A program made the translations under genes and the position numbers. Under the pieces are notes generated by a model, which was not told where the DNA came from, did not search any database, and saw only the letters and a program-made list of their open reading frames with translations. DNA of 15,725 nucleotides from positions 1 through 15,725 of the forward strand of contig CAYTVY010000058.1 in NCBI GenBank assembly GCA_964441925.1, given 5' to 3'. Numbering within the stretch: position 1 is the first letter of the stretch; each line of letters opens with the position of its first letter. This document shows, piece by piece, positions 7,001 to 13,915 of this stretch. Source of the DNA: Geothermobacter sp964441925. Lineage in GTDB: Bacteria; Desulfobacterota; Desulfuromonadia; Desulfuromonadales; Geothermobacteraceae.

Positions 7001-8344
7001 ATGGCTTGGAGCAAAGAGGAGACCATCAGTCGCGATGAAATGCAGGCCATCCAGCTGGCCGGTCTGCAGCGGACAGTCCGTTACGTCTACGAGCGCAACG
7101 CCCATTACCGGAAGAAACTGGACGAGCTGGACGTCTCGCCGGACGATATCCGCTCGCTGGACGACATCCGGCGTCTCCCCTTCACGACCAAGCAGGACTT
7201 GCGCGACCACTATCCTTTCGGTATGTTCTGCGCCACGCCGGAAGAGATCGTCGAGTACCATGCCACCTCCGGCACCACCGGCAAGCCGATCGTCGTCTGC
7301 TACACCCGGCAGGACCTGGAGGTCTGGTCCGAGGCGATGGCCCGCACCTGCGCCGGCGCCGGCATCGGCAAGGACGACATGGTCCAGAACATCTTCGGCT
7401 ACGGCCTGTTCACCGGCGGTCTGGGGGTGCACTACGGCGCCCTGCGCATCGGTGCCGGGGTGGTGCCGATCTCCGGCGGCAACACCCAGAAGCAGATCAT
7501 GCTGATGGAGGATTTCGGTTCGACGGCGCTCACCTCCACCCCCTCGTTTCTGATGCACATCCACGAGGTCGGCGAGCAGATGGGGGTCGATTTCCACCAG
7601 CTGAACCTGCGGGTGGCCCTGTGTGGTGCCGAGCCCTGGAGCGAGTCGATGCGGTACTCGATCCAGGAGAAATTCGGCATCAAGGTCTGTGACATCTACG
7701 GCCTGTCCGAGATCACCGGCCCCGGCGTCTCCTTCGAGTGCGTCGAGGAGCAGGACGGCCTGCACATCAACGAGGATTTCTTCTATCCCGAGATCATCGA
7801 TCCGGAAAGCGGCGAGGTGCTGCCGGCCGGTGAGGAGGGCGAGCTGGTCTTCACCACCATCAACAAGTTCGGGCAGCCGCTGCTGCGCTACCGGACGCGC
7901 GACATCTCCCGGCTGACCTACGGCACCTGCTCCTGCGGCCGCACCCTGGTGAAGATGGCACGGGTCAGCGGGCGCAGCGACGACATGCTGATCATCCGCG
8001 GGGTCAACGTCTTCCCGTCGCAGATCGAGGCGGTGATCATGAAGCGCGAGGGGGTCTCGCCGCACTACATGGTGATCGTCGAGCGCAAGGGGGCGATGGA
8101 CTCGTTGCGGGTGAAGGTCGAAGTGACCGAGGAGTTCATGCTCAAGGCGGCGGCCGACATCCTCAAGGGAGACGAGTTCGACATCCTCGAGGATGTGGCC
8201 GCGGTGCGCAGCAAGAAGCGCAACCTGCAGCAGGACATCAAGGATGTCATCGGCATCAGCGTCGACATCGACCTGGTGCCGCCGGGCAGCATCCCGCGCA
8301 GCCAGGGCAAGGCGAAGCGGATCGAGGACCGGCGGCCGAAATAG
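7001..8344 (+). CDS. paaK: Phenylacetate-CoA ligase-type AMP-forming enzyme
   Basis: 447-residue member of the ANL superfamily, PaaK branch, making an acyl-adenylate and then the aryl- or acyl-CoA thioester. Motifs: the phosphate loop ATSGTTGKP (Thr89-Pro96), YGLSEITGPG (Tyr233-Glu237) binding adenine and magnesium, LLRYRTRDIS with Asp301 contacting ribose, and a C-terminal lid domain after GRSDDMLIIRGVNVFPSQIE. Length is typical (430-450). ATG 7001 is preferred over GTG 6992 because AAGGGG at 6987-6992 is correctly spaced only for 7001. PaaK-like ligase plus IorA, IorB and ACT protein is a frequent gene neighbourhood in anaerobic bacteria and archaea. There it would recapture the arylacetate that leaks from arylacetyl-CoA. 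The substrate could be phenylacetate, indoleacetate or another acid. The symbol denotes family. Confidence 0.9.
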   Translation: MAWSKEETISRDEMQAIQLAGLQRTVRYVYERNAHYRKKLDELDVSPDDIRSLDDIRRLPFTTKQDLRDHYPFGMFCATPEEIVEYHATSGTTGKPIVVCYTRQDLEVWSEAMARTCAGAGIGKDDMVQNIFGYGLFTGGLGVHYGALRIGAGVVPISGGNTQKQIMLMEDFGSTALTSTPSFLMHIHEVGEQMGVDFHQLNLRVALCGAEPWSESMRYSIQEKFGIKVCDIYGLSEITGPGVSFECVEEQDGLHINEDFFYPEIIDPESGEVLPAGEEGELVFTTINKFGQPLLRYRTRDISRLTYGTCSCGRTLVKMARVSGRSDDMLIIRGVNVFPSQIEAVIMKREGVSPHYMVIVERKGAMDSLRVKVEVTEEFMLKAAADILKGDEFDILEDVAAVRSKKRNLQQDIKDVIGISVDIDLVPPGSIPRSQGKAKRIEDRRPK

Positions 8345-8351
8345 CCACAAC

Positions 8352-8366
8352 CGCCCCGGCGGGGCG
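8352..8366 (+). other. Short GC hairpin between ligase and iorA
   Basis: CGCCCC, loop GGC, GGGGCG: a perfect 6-bp stem in the 49-bp gap before iorA, without a T-run. It is probably minor and is recorded only because it is the one structured element in this gap. The iorA ribosome binding site (AAGGGAAGG) follows it. Confidence 0.3.
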
Positions 8367-8393
8367 CATCAACACACCAAGGGAAGGTTCTGA

Positions 8394-10160
8394 ATGAAGA
8401 AGATCATTTCCGGCAATGAAGCCATCGCGCTCGGGTTCACCGACGCCGGCGGCGTGTTCGCCTCCGGCTATCCGGGGACACCCAGCACCGAGACTCTGGA
8501 GGAAGTCGCCCGGCTGGGCGAGGTCTATTGCGAGTGGGCGGCGAACGAGAAGGTCGCCCTTGAGGCGGCCATCGGCGCCAGTATCGCCGGTGGCCGGTCG
8601 CTGGCAACCATGAAGCACGTCGGGGTCAATGTCGCCGCCGACGCCCTGCTGACCCTTTCCTACACCGGGGTCAATGCCGGGCTGATCCTGATGGTGGCCG
8701 ACGATCCGGGCATGCACTCGTCCCAGAACGAGCAGGACAGCCGCAACTACGCCCGTTTCGCCAAGGTGCCGCTGCTCGATCCGGCCGACTCGCAGGATGC
8801 CTACGACATGGTGCGGGCCGGTTTCGAGATCTCCGAGCGGTTCGACACGCCGGTGATGCTGCGCACCACCACCCGCATCTCGCACGCCAAGGGCCTGGTG
8901 GTGCCGGGCGAGAAGCAGGCACCGCGGATCGGTGACTGGCAGAAGGAGGTGCCCAAGTACGTGATGCTGCCGAACTTCGCCCGCCAACGGCACGTGGTGG
9001 TCGAGGAGCGGCTGCGCAAGCTGCGGGAGTTCGCCGAGACCACGCCCCTGAACCGGGTCGAGATGCGCGACACCGAGCTCGGCATCATCACCTCCGGCGT
9101 CGCCTACCAGCATGCCCGCGAAGCTTTTCCGAACGCCTCGATTCTCAAGCTGGGCCTGGCGCATCCGCTGCCGGAGCGCAAGATCCGCGAGTTCGCCGGT
9201 TCGGTCAGCCGCCTGGTGGTAGTCGAGGAGATGGACGGCATCTTCGAGGAGCAGATTCGCGCCATGGGCATCGAGGTCGCCGTCGGCAAGGATCGCCTGC
9301 CGCTGTGCGGCGAGATCAACGCCGACATCCTGCGGACGGCACTGGCCGGCGGCGAGGTGGCCGCGCCGGCGCCGGTGGAGGGCCTGCCGCAGCGGCCGCC
9401 GGTCTTCTGTCCGAGCTGCGCCCACCGCGGCCTGTTCACCATCCTCAGCAAGCTGAAGGTCTTCGTGTCCGGTGATATCGGCTGCTACACCCTGGGGGCC
9501 CTGCCGCCGATGGGCGCCATGCATTCGGTGATCGACATGGGTGCCAGCATCAGTGCCGCCCACGGCATGGCCAAGGTCAACACCATCGCCGGCCGGCCGC
9601 AGAAGCCGGTGGCGGTGATCGGGGATTCCACCTTCTTCCATTCCGGCATGACCGGCCTGCTGAGCATGGCCTTCAACGGCGGGGATGCCCTGGTGATCAT
9701 CATGGACAACCGCACCACCGGCATGACCGGCGGCCAGGAGAACCCCGGAACCGGCCGGACCCTGGAAGGAAACCCGGTCCGGCAGGTGGAGATGGTGCCG
9801 CTGGTCAAGGCGCTGGGCATCGACAACGTCTTCGAGCTGAACACCTACGATCTGGCCGCCACCGAAGAGGCGATCAGAAAAGGACTGGAGACGCCCGGTC
9901 CCTACGTGCTGATCGACCGCAATCCCTGCATCCTGCGCTACCGGATCCGCAAGCCGGCCATGACCGTCGACCAACAGAAGTGCACCGGTTGCCGGGCCTG
10001 TCTCAAGGTCGCCTGCATGGCCCTGGGCCTGACCGCCACCGGCGAGAAGCCGAAGGTGCGCATCGACCCCAACGTCTGCAACGGCTGCGGCGTCTGCGGC
10101 CAGATGTGCAAGTTCGACGCAATGCATGAAATCGAGGGAGAGAACCATGCCAATCTTTAA
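8394..10160 (+). CDS. iorA: Indolepyruvate:ferredoxin oxidoreductase, alpha subunit
   Basis: 588-residue large subunit of the enzyme that oxidatively decarboxylates aryl pyruvates (indolepyruvate, phenylpyruvate, hydroxyphenylpyruvate) to arylacetyl-CoA, CO2 and reduced ferredoxin. In order: an N-terminal pyrimidine-binding domain with the family opening GNEAIALGF and YPGTPSTETLEE, a middle domain, a thiamine-diphosphate domain with GDIGCYTLG and the GDSTFFHSG...MDN motif (Asp411 to Asn439), and a C-terminal two-[4Fe-4S] ferredoxin domain. The cluster ligands are Cys530, 533, 536 and 541, and Cys562, 565, 568 and 572. The residues after each final cysteine are Met and Lys rather than the usual proline. 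Length is normal (about 590-640). It overlaps iorB by 14 bp. It is cytoplasmic, acting as an (alpha-beta)2 complex with IorB. Confidence 0.96.
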   Translation: MKKIISGNEAIALGFTDAGGVFASGYPGTPSTETLEEVARLGEVYCEWAANEKVALEAAIGASIAGGRSLATMKHVGVNVAADALLTLSYTGVNAGLILMVADDPGMHSSQNEQDSRNYARFAKVPLLDPADSQDAYDMVRAGFEISERFDTPVMLRTTTRISHAKGLVVPGEKQAPRIGDWQKEVPKYVMLPNFARQRHVVVEERLRKLREFAETTPLNRVEMRDTELGIITSGVAYQHAREAFPNASILKLGLAHPLPERKIREFAGSVSRLVVVEEMDGIFEEQIRAMGIEVAVGKDRLPLCGEINADILRTALAGGEVAAPAPVEGLPQRPPVFCPSCAHRGLFTILSKLKVFVSGDIGCYTLGALPPMGAMHSVIDMGASISAAHGMAKVNTIAGRPQKPVAVIGDSTFFHSGMTGLLSMAFNGGDALVIIMDNRTTGMTGGQENPGTGRTLEGNPVRQVEMVPLVKALGIDNVFELNTYDLAATEEAIRKGLETPGPYVLIDRNPCILRYRIRKPAMTVDQQKCTGCRACLKVACMALGLTATGEKPKVRIDPNVCNGCGVCGQMCKFDAMHEIEGENHANL

Positions 10161-10719
10161 TATCGTCATTGCCGGTGTCGGCGGCCAGGGCGTGCTGATG
10201 GCTTCGAAGGTGCTGGCCGAGAGCGCCCTGGCCAGCGGGCTGGATGTCAAGCAGAACGAGGTGCACGGCATGGCCCAGCGCGGTGGCAGCGTGATCAGCT
10301 TCGTCCGCATCGGCGAGCAGGTTGCCTCGCCGGTGGTCACGCCGGGGACGGCCGATCTGCTGATCTCCTTCGAGCCGCTGGAGGCGCTGCGCTACATCCA
10401 CTACCTGAAACCGGACGGCCGCCTGGTCTACAACCGGGTGCCGATCAATCCGAGCACCGTCGCCTCCGGGCTGGCGGTCTACCCCGCCGATGTCGAGCAG
10501 CAGATCGCCGATCGCTGCCCCGGGGCCAAGGGACTGGATGCCCTGGCCATCGCCCGCGAGGCCGGCAACGGCAAGGCGGTGAACATGGTCATGGTCGGCA
10601 CGGTGCTGAAGGACCTGCCGCTTGACGAGCAGGTGGTCACCGAGGTCGTGCGGCAGGTTTCGAAGGACAAGGGTGTCGAGGTCAACCTGAAGGCGCTGGC
10701 CGGCGGGGCGGCGGCCTGA
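10147..10719 (+). CDS. iorB: Indolepyruvate:ferredoxin oxidoreductase, beta subunit
   Basis: 190-residue small subunit, equivalent to the gamma domain of pyruvate:ferredoxin oxidoreductases. The glycine-rich opening IVIAGVGGQGVLMASKVLA and the following EVHGMAQRGGSVISFVRIG block are family hallmarks, and the length is typical. ATG 10147 is the better start: it gives the canonical N-terminus MPIFN and has GAGGGAGAG just upstream. The ATG at 10126 would add seven uncharacteristic residues. The 14-bp overlap with iorA implies coupled, near-equimolar translation. Confidence 0.95.
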   Translation: MPIFNIVIAGVGGQGVLMASKVLAESALASGLDVKQNEVHGMAQRGGSVISFVRIGEQVASPVVTPGTADLLISFEPLEALRYIHYLKPDGRLVYNRVPINPSTVASGLAVYPADVEQQIADRCPGAKGLDALAIAREAGNGKAVNMVMVGTVLKDLPLDEQVVTEVVRQVSKDKGVEVNLKALAGGAAA

Positions 10720-10742
10720 GCCGCCGTGACAGGGAGGATGCC

Positions 10743-11186
10743 ATGAAACTGAAGCAGATATCGATCTTTCTCGAGAACGCCCCCGGGCGGCTCTACGAGG
10801 CGACGCAGGCCTTCGGCGAGGCCGGCATCAACCTGCGTTCGCTCTGCATCTCCGATACCCAGGGGTTCGGCGTACTGCGCATCCTGGTCTCCGATGTCGC
10901 CCGGGCGCGGCGGATCATCATGGAGAAGCAGCTGCCGGCCCGGGTCGACGATGTGGTCGCGGCGGAGATCGAGGACACGCCCGGCAGCCTGGCGAAGATG
11001 CTCAAGGTGCTGATGGAGAACCAGATCAACGTCGAGTACATGTACGCCCTGGCCGGCACCTCGTCCGGCCGGGCGGTGATGGTCTTCAGTTTCAGCGACA
11101 ACGATCTGGCGATCCGGCTGCTGCAGGAGAACGGTATCCGGATTCTCGACGCCGAGACGTTCGGCATTCTCGAGGGTCCCCGGTAG
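10743..11186 (+). CDS. Tandem ACT-domain protein, copy 1
   Basis: 147-residue cytoplasmic protein made of two ACT domains (about 3-68 and 70-140) with no catalytic domain. Each begins with the ACT strand-turn pattern: ISIFLENAPGRLYE, then VAAEIEDTPGSLAKML. The ligand-binding turn (N-x-PG / D-x-PG) is present in both. ACT domains usually bind amino acids and control metabolic enzymes. Stand-alone proteins of this type are commonly found beside PaaK/IorAB genes, so an aromatic-amino-acid sensor or allosteric partner is plausible, but unproven. The ribosome binding site AGGGAGG lies within the 23-bp gap after iorB. It is about 61% identical to copy 2 at 12296, which has one extra residue near position 41. 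Confidence 0.88.
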   Translation: MKLKQISIFLENAPGRLYEATQAFGEAGINLRSLCISDTQGFGVLRILVSDVARARRIIMEKQLPARVDDVVAAEIEDTPGSLAKMLKVLMENQINVEYMYALAGTSSGRAVMVFSFSDNDLAIRLLQENGIRILDAETFGILEGPR

Positions 11187-11313
11187 GCCGTGTCCCGTTT
11201 TCCTGAATCCGCGGGTTTATGGCGGATGAAGAGTGCAGGCAGGTCAATGGCTTGCGCTATTCGCCGGTGACACGCTCACTGGTTCAGGGTTCCTTTCAGC
11301 TTCGGGAGGAGAT

Positions 11314-12258
11314 ATGAGCACGGAAAAAAGCTTTCGGCCCAAGCGGTTCGCCGTCATCGGTGCCGGCCCCGTCGGCAGTGTCGTCGCGGCCTTTCTCGCC
11401 CGGGGCGGCTATGAGGTCACCCTGTGTGACGTGATTCCGGAACTGCTCGCTCCGGCACTGGACCCCGGCATCATCGTCGAGGGTGTCGACAACCTGCAGG
11501 CCCGGGTGGCCCGCACCATCACCTCGGTGGACGATCTGGGCAACGATCCGCCCGACGTCATCTTCGTCACCGTCAAGGCGACCGCCCTGCCGCTGATCGC
11601 CTCCGCCCTGGAGAGTTTCGTCGGCGAGGGGTGCCATGTCATCAGCTGGCAGAACGGCATCGACACCGAGCAGGTACTGGCCGAGCATCTCGGCCCCAAG
11701 GCGGTGATGCGCGGCGTGGTCAACTTCGGCTGCGTGCCCGTCCGCCCCGGGCAGGTTCGGCTGGCCTTCCACCACCGGCCGCACTACCTGCAGGAACTCG
11801 ATCCGGACGCGCGTGAGGCCGCCGTCGCCATCGCCGGAGTGCTCACCGAGTGCGGGCTCGACACCCGCCACACCGACCAGGTCGCCGACATGGTCTGGCG
11901 CAAGTCGGTGATGAACGCCTGCATGAACCCGATGTGCGCAGTAACCGGCATGACCATGGTCGAGATCATCAACGATCCGATCACCTTCGACCTGGTCGAT
12001 TCCCTGATCAAGGAGGGGATCGCGGTGGCGCGGGCCAACGAGTTCTCCCTCGGTTCCGGCTACTATCCTTACGCCATCGGCTACATCAAGAACGCCGGCA
12101 ACCACAAGCCGTCGATGCTGCAGGACATCGAGGCCGGCCGCCGGACCGAGATCGACTACATCAACGGCAAGATCGTCGAGTACGGCCGGCAGGCCGGGAT
12201 CGCCACCCCCTACAACACCATGATTCGCGGGCTGGTGAAGGCACTGGAGCCGAAGTGA
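11314..12258 (+). CDS. Ketopantoate reductase-family 2-oxoacid dehydrogenase, copy 1
   Basis: 314-residue ApbA/PanE-family NAD(P)H dehydrogenase that would reduce a 2-oxo acid to the 2-hydroxy acid. Seen: Rossmann motif GAGPVG (residues 16-21), WQNGI with Asn114, MVWRKSVMNACMNP with Lys197, and SMLQDIEAGRRTEIDYINGK with Glu279. The last three match E. coli PanE Asn98, Lys176 and Glu256, so catalysis should be intact. Asp39 ends the second beta strand where E. coli PanE has the NADPH-binding Arg31, which favours NADH and argues for a catabolic role rather than pantothenate synthesis. PanE-family enzymes acting on branched-chain 2-oxo acids are known from Lactococcus. Start: GGGAGGAG ends just before ATG 11314, and the equal-length copy 2 begins alike. 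The 127-bp gap before it holds small hairpins (ATCCGC...GCGGAT, 11207-11227). Confidence 0.88.
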   Translation: MSTEKSFRPKRFAVIGAGPVGSVVAAFLARGGYEVTLCDVIPELLAPALDPGIIVEGVDNLQARVARTITSVDDLGNDPPDVIFVTVKATALPLIASALESFVGEGCHVISWQNGIDTEQVLAEHLGPKAVMRGVVNFGCVPVRPGQVRLAFHHRPHYLQELDPDAREAAVAIAGVLTECGLDTRHTDQVADMVWRKSVMNACMNPMCAVTGMTMVEIINDPITFDLVDSLIKEGIAVARANEFSLGSGYYPYAIGYIKNAGNHKPSMLQDIEAGRRTEIDYINGKIVEYGRQAGIATPYNTMIRGLVKALEPK

Positions 12259-12295
12259 GCGGGAGCAGCCCCCGGAAATGGCAAAGGAACAACGC

Positions 12296-12742
12296 ATGAA
12301 ACTGAAACAGCTCTCCATCCCGCTGGAAAACGCGCCGGGACGGCTGCACGCCGTGACCCGGGCGATGGGAGATGCCGGCATCAACCTGCGGGCCAACTGC
12401 ATCTGCGACTCGGCCCACGACTTCGGCGTGCTGCGAATCGTCGTCTCCGATCTGGCCGCCGCCCGGGCGGTGGTGATGGAGCGGCACATCCCGGCCCGGG
12501 TGGAGGACGTGGTCGCCGTCGAGATCGACGATTCACCGGGGCAGCTGGCCGATCTGCTCGAGCTGTTCCTCGACTCGCGGGTCAATGTCGAGTACATGTA
12601 CGCCGTGGCCGGAGCGACGGCCGGCAAGGCGGTGATGATCTTCAGCTTCAGTGATGTCGATGCCGCCATCGAGATCCTGCTGCGTAACGGCCGGAAGCTG
12701 CTCGATGCCGAGTCGTTCGGGATTCTCGAGGCGCAGGTCTGA
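12296..12742 (+). CDS. Tandem ACT-domain protein, copy 2
   Basis: 148 residues, two ACT domains with the same turns as copy 1 (SIPLENAPGRLH and VEIDDSPGQLADLL) and the same C-terminal FGILE. About 90 of 147 aligned positions are identical to copy 1, with one inserted residue near position 41. It differs mainly in the helix of the first domain and around residues 85-95, which line the interface or ligand pocket in ACT folds, so the two copies may bind different ligands. ATG 12296 (MKLKQ) is chosen over ATG 12278 because it matches the start of copy 1 and has AAGGA at 12284-12288. Role as for copy 1: a likely amino-acid-responsive regulator, unproven. Confidence 0.87.
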   Translation: MKLKQLSIPLENAPGRLHAVTRAMGDAGINLRANCICDSAHDFGVLRIVVSDLAAARAVVMERHIPARVEDVVAVEIDDSPGQLADLLELFLDSRVNVEYMYAVAGATAGKAVMIFSFSDVDAAIEILLRNGRKLLDAESFGILEAQV

Positions 12743-12752
12743 GGAGGAGCCG

Positions 12753-13697
12753 ATGAGTGAAAGGGGTGGTTTCCATCCGCAGTCCTTTGCCGTGGTCGGC
12801 GCCGGCCCGGTCGGCTGCACCGTCGCCGCCTTCCTGGCGGCCGGTGGCTGCCGGGTCACGCTCTGCGACGTGGTGCCGGCGCTGCTGGAGCCGACCCTGG
12901 ATCCCGGTATCCGGATTGTCGGCAGTGACGAGCTGCAGGCCCGGGTCGCCCGGACCACCACCCGGGTCGACCTGCTGGGCGAGGACCCGCCCGACGTGGT
13001 GATCGTCACCGTCAAGGCGACGGCGCTGCCGATCATCGCCTCGGCCCTGGAAGGGTTCATCGACGAGGGGCGCTACGTCGTCAGCTGGCAGAACGGCATC
13101 GACACCGAGCGGGTGCTGGCCGAGCGGCTGGGCAAGAAGGCGGTGATGCGGGCGGTGGTCAATTACGGCTGCCTGCTCGAGGGACCGGCGCAGGTTCGCC
13201 TCGCCTTCCATCACCGGCCGCACTACCTGCAGGAGCTCGACCCGGCCGCGCGCGAGGCCGCCCTCGGCATCTGCCGGGTGCTCACCGACTGCGGCCTGGA
13301 CACCCGCCACACCGACAGCATCCGCAACATGGTCTGGCGCAAGACGGTCAACAACTCCTGCATGAACCCGGTCTGTGCCGTGACCGGCAAGACCATGTTC
13401 GAGGTGATCAACGATCCTATCCTGTTCGGCCTGGTCGACGCCCTGCTCAAGGAGGGGACCATGGTGGCCCGGGCCAACGAGATCAGTCTCGGCCCCGACT
13501 TCTACCCCGACTGCATGGACTACATCAAGAGCGCCGGCCGGCACAAGCCGTCGATGCTTCAGGACATCGAGGCCGGGCGGATCACCGAGATCGACTACAT
13601 CAACGGCAAGATCCTCGAGTACGGCCGGCGGGCCGGGGTGCCGACCCCCTACAACGACGCCCTGCGCAGCCTGGTCAAGGGGCTGGAACCGGGATGA
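12753..13697 (+). CDS. Ketopantoate reductase-family 2-oxoacid dehydrogenase, copy 2
   Basis: 314 residues, aligning with copy 1 without gaps; by hand count about 225 of 314 positions are identical (72%). All functional residues are kept: GAGPVG, Asp39, Asn114 in WQNGID, Lys197 in MVWRKTVNNSCMNP and Glu279 in TEIDYINGK. Differences cluster at the N-terminus, at residues 101-110, 141-145 and 248-260, the last near the substrate cleft in this family, so a shifted substrate range is possible. The gene follows its ACT partner by only 10 bp with GGAGGAG before ATG, so the pair is clearly co-translated. It is the last gene before the AT-rich control region. Confidence 0.88.
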   Translation: MSERGGFHPQSFAVVGAGPVGCTVAAFLAAGGCRVTLCDVVPALLEPTLDPGIRIVGSDELQARVARTTTRVDLLGEDPPDVVIVTVKATALPIIASALEGFIDEGRYVVSWQNGIDTERVLAERLGKKAVMRAVVNYGCLLEGPAQVRLAFHHRPHYLQELDPAAREAALGICRVLTDCGLDTRHTDSIRNMVWRKTVNNSCMNPVCAVTGKTMFEVINDPILFGLVDALLKEGTMVARANEISLGPDFYPDCMDYIKSAGRHKPSMLQDIEAGRITEIDYINGKILEYGRRAGVPTPYNDALRSLVKGLEPG

Positions 13698-13758
13698 GAA
13701 CGGGTTGGCGAATGTGACCGCAACAAGATAGAACAATTTTTGTTTTATAGGGTTTTTC

Positions 13759-13774
13759 CGGGGAATTATTTGCT
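13759..13774 (+). promoter_or_regulatory. Candidate sigma-54 promoter
   Basis: CGGGGAA, four bases, then TTGCT: a GG and a GC dinucleotide separated by exactly ten bases, as in the -24/-12 consensus TGGCACG-N4-TTGCA. The -12 half is good and the -24 half is weak beyond GG. Sigma-54 control of transport and amino-acid catabolic genes is common in this group of bacteria. No enhancer-binding protein gene is in the window. Confidence 0.22.
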
Positions 13775-13785
13775 CGAATAGCAAA
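13769..13785. promoter_or_regulatory. Inverted repeat, possible operator
   Basis: TTTGCT, five bases, AGCAAA: a perfect 6-bp inverted repeat overlapping the -12 box of the sigma-54 candidate and lying just upstream of the sigma-70 candidate. Its size and position would suit a dimeric regulator. No regulator gene is in view to pair with it. Confidence 0.35.
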
Positions 13786-13792
13786 AAATCAC

Positions 13793-13822
13793 TGGAAACC
13801 ACAATATAGAACAGCGTATTAT
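13793..13822 (+). promoter_or_regulatory. Candidate sigma-70-type promoter for the TRAP genes
   Basis: TGGAAA (13793-13798, four of six consensus bases), 18-bp spacer, TATTAT (13817-13822, five of six). It is the best -35/-10 pair I see in the AT-rich stretch. Transcription would begin near 13830 and give a leader of about 165 nt before dctP. Confidence 0.3.
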
Positions 13823-13846
13823 TTTTGTTGGCAAAAAGTGCCGGAT

Positions 13847-13867
13847 ATCGACGACATAAACGTCGAT
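13847..13867. promoter_or_regulatory. Perfect 7-bp inverted repeat in the dctP leader
   Basis: ATCGACG, seven bases (ACATAAA), CGTCGAT. It would form a hairpin in the leader RNA or serve as an operator just downstream of the sigma-70 candidate start. It has no T-run, so it is not a terminator. Confidence 0.35.
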
Positions 13868-13887
13868 GAAATCTGCATCGGGTCCAG

Positions 13888-13915
13888 CCGCCTGCCGTTG
13901 AACGGCAGCGGTTTT
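13888..13915 (+). terminator. Terminator-like hairpin, possibly a leader attenuator
   Basis: CCG, one bulged C, CTGCCGT, loop TGA, ACGGCAG, CGG, then TTTT. The stem is ten base pairs with one bulge. The T-run is short, so termination may be partial. If the promoter lies at about 13793-13822, this hairpin sits inside the dctP leader and could attenuate it. Otherwise it may end read-through from the dehydrogenase gene. Confidence 0.45.

Larger units (their letters stand above)
10743..13697 (+). repeat. Tandem duplication of an ACT + dehydrogenase gene pair
   Basis: Module 1 (10743-12258) and module 2 (12296-13697) have the same gene order, orientation and nearly the same gene lengths (444/447 bp and 945/945 bp). 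Protein identities are about 61% (ACT) and 72% (dehydrogenase), so the event is old. Nucleotide identity persists in patches, for example 30 bases shared across the WQNGIDTE coding region and again across TEIDYINGKI. The modules differ in their internal spacer: 127 bp in module 1 and 10 bp in module 2. Confidence 0.9.

Noticed and set aside
5390..8350. A 986-codon open frame on the minus strand across three genes, with similar long minus-strand frames at 2-2023, 3460-5844 and 8256-10340
   Set aside because: They lie opposite well-recognised genes, read as His/Asp/Gly/Arg/Leu-rich sequence without any domain, and are expected where GC-rich codon use removes stop codons from the antisense frame.
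11314..12258. PanE acting in pantothenate synthesis
   Set aside because: There is no panB or panC nearby, the gene is duplicated in a catabolic cluster, and Asp39 replaces the NADPH-binding arginine.
10743..13697. Assembly artefact producing a false tandem repeat
   Set aside because: The copies differ at about 28% and 39% of residues and have different spacers, so they are real diverged genes.
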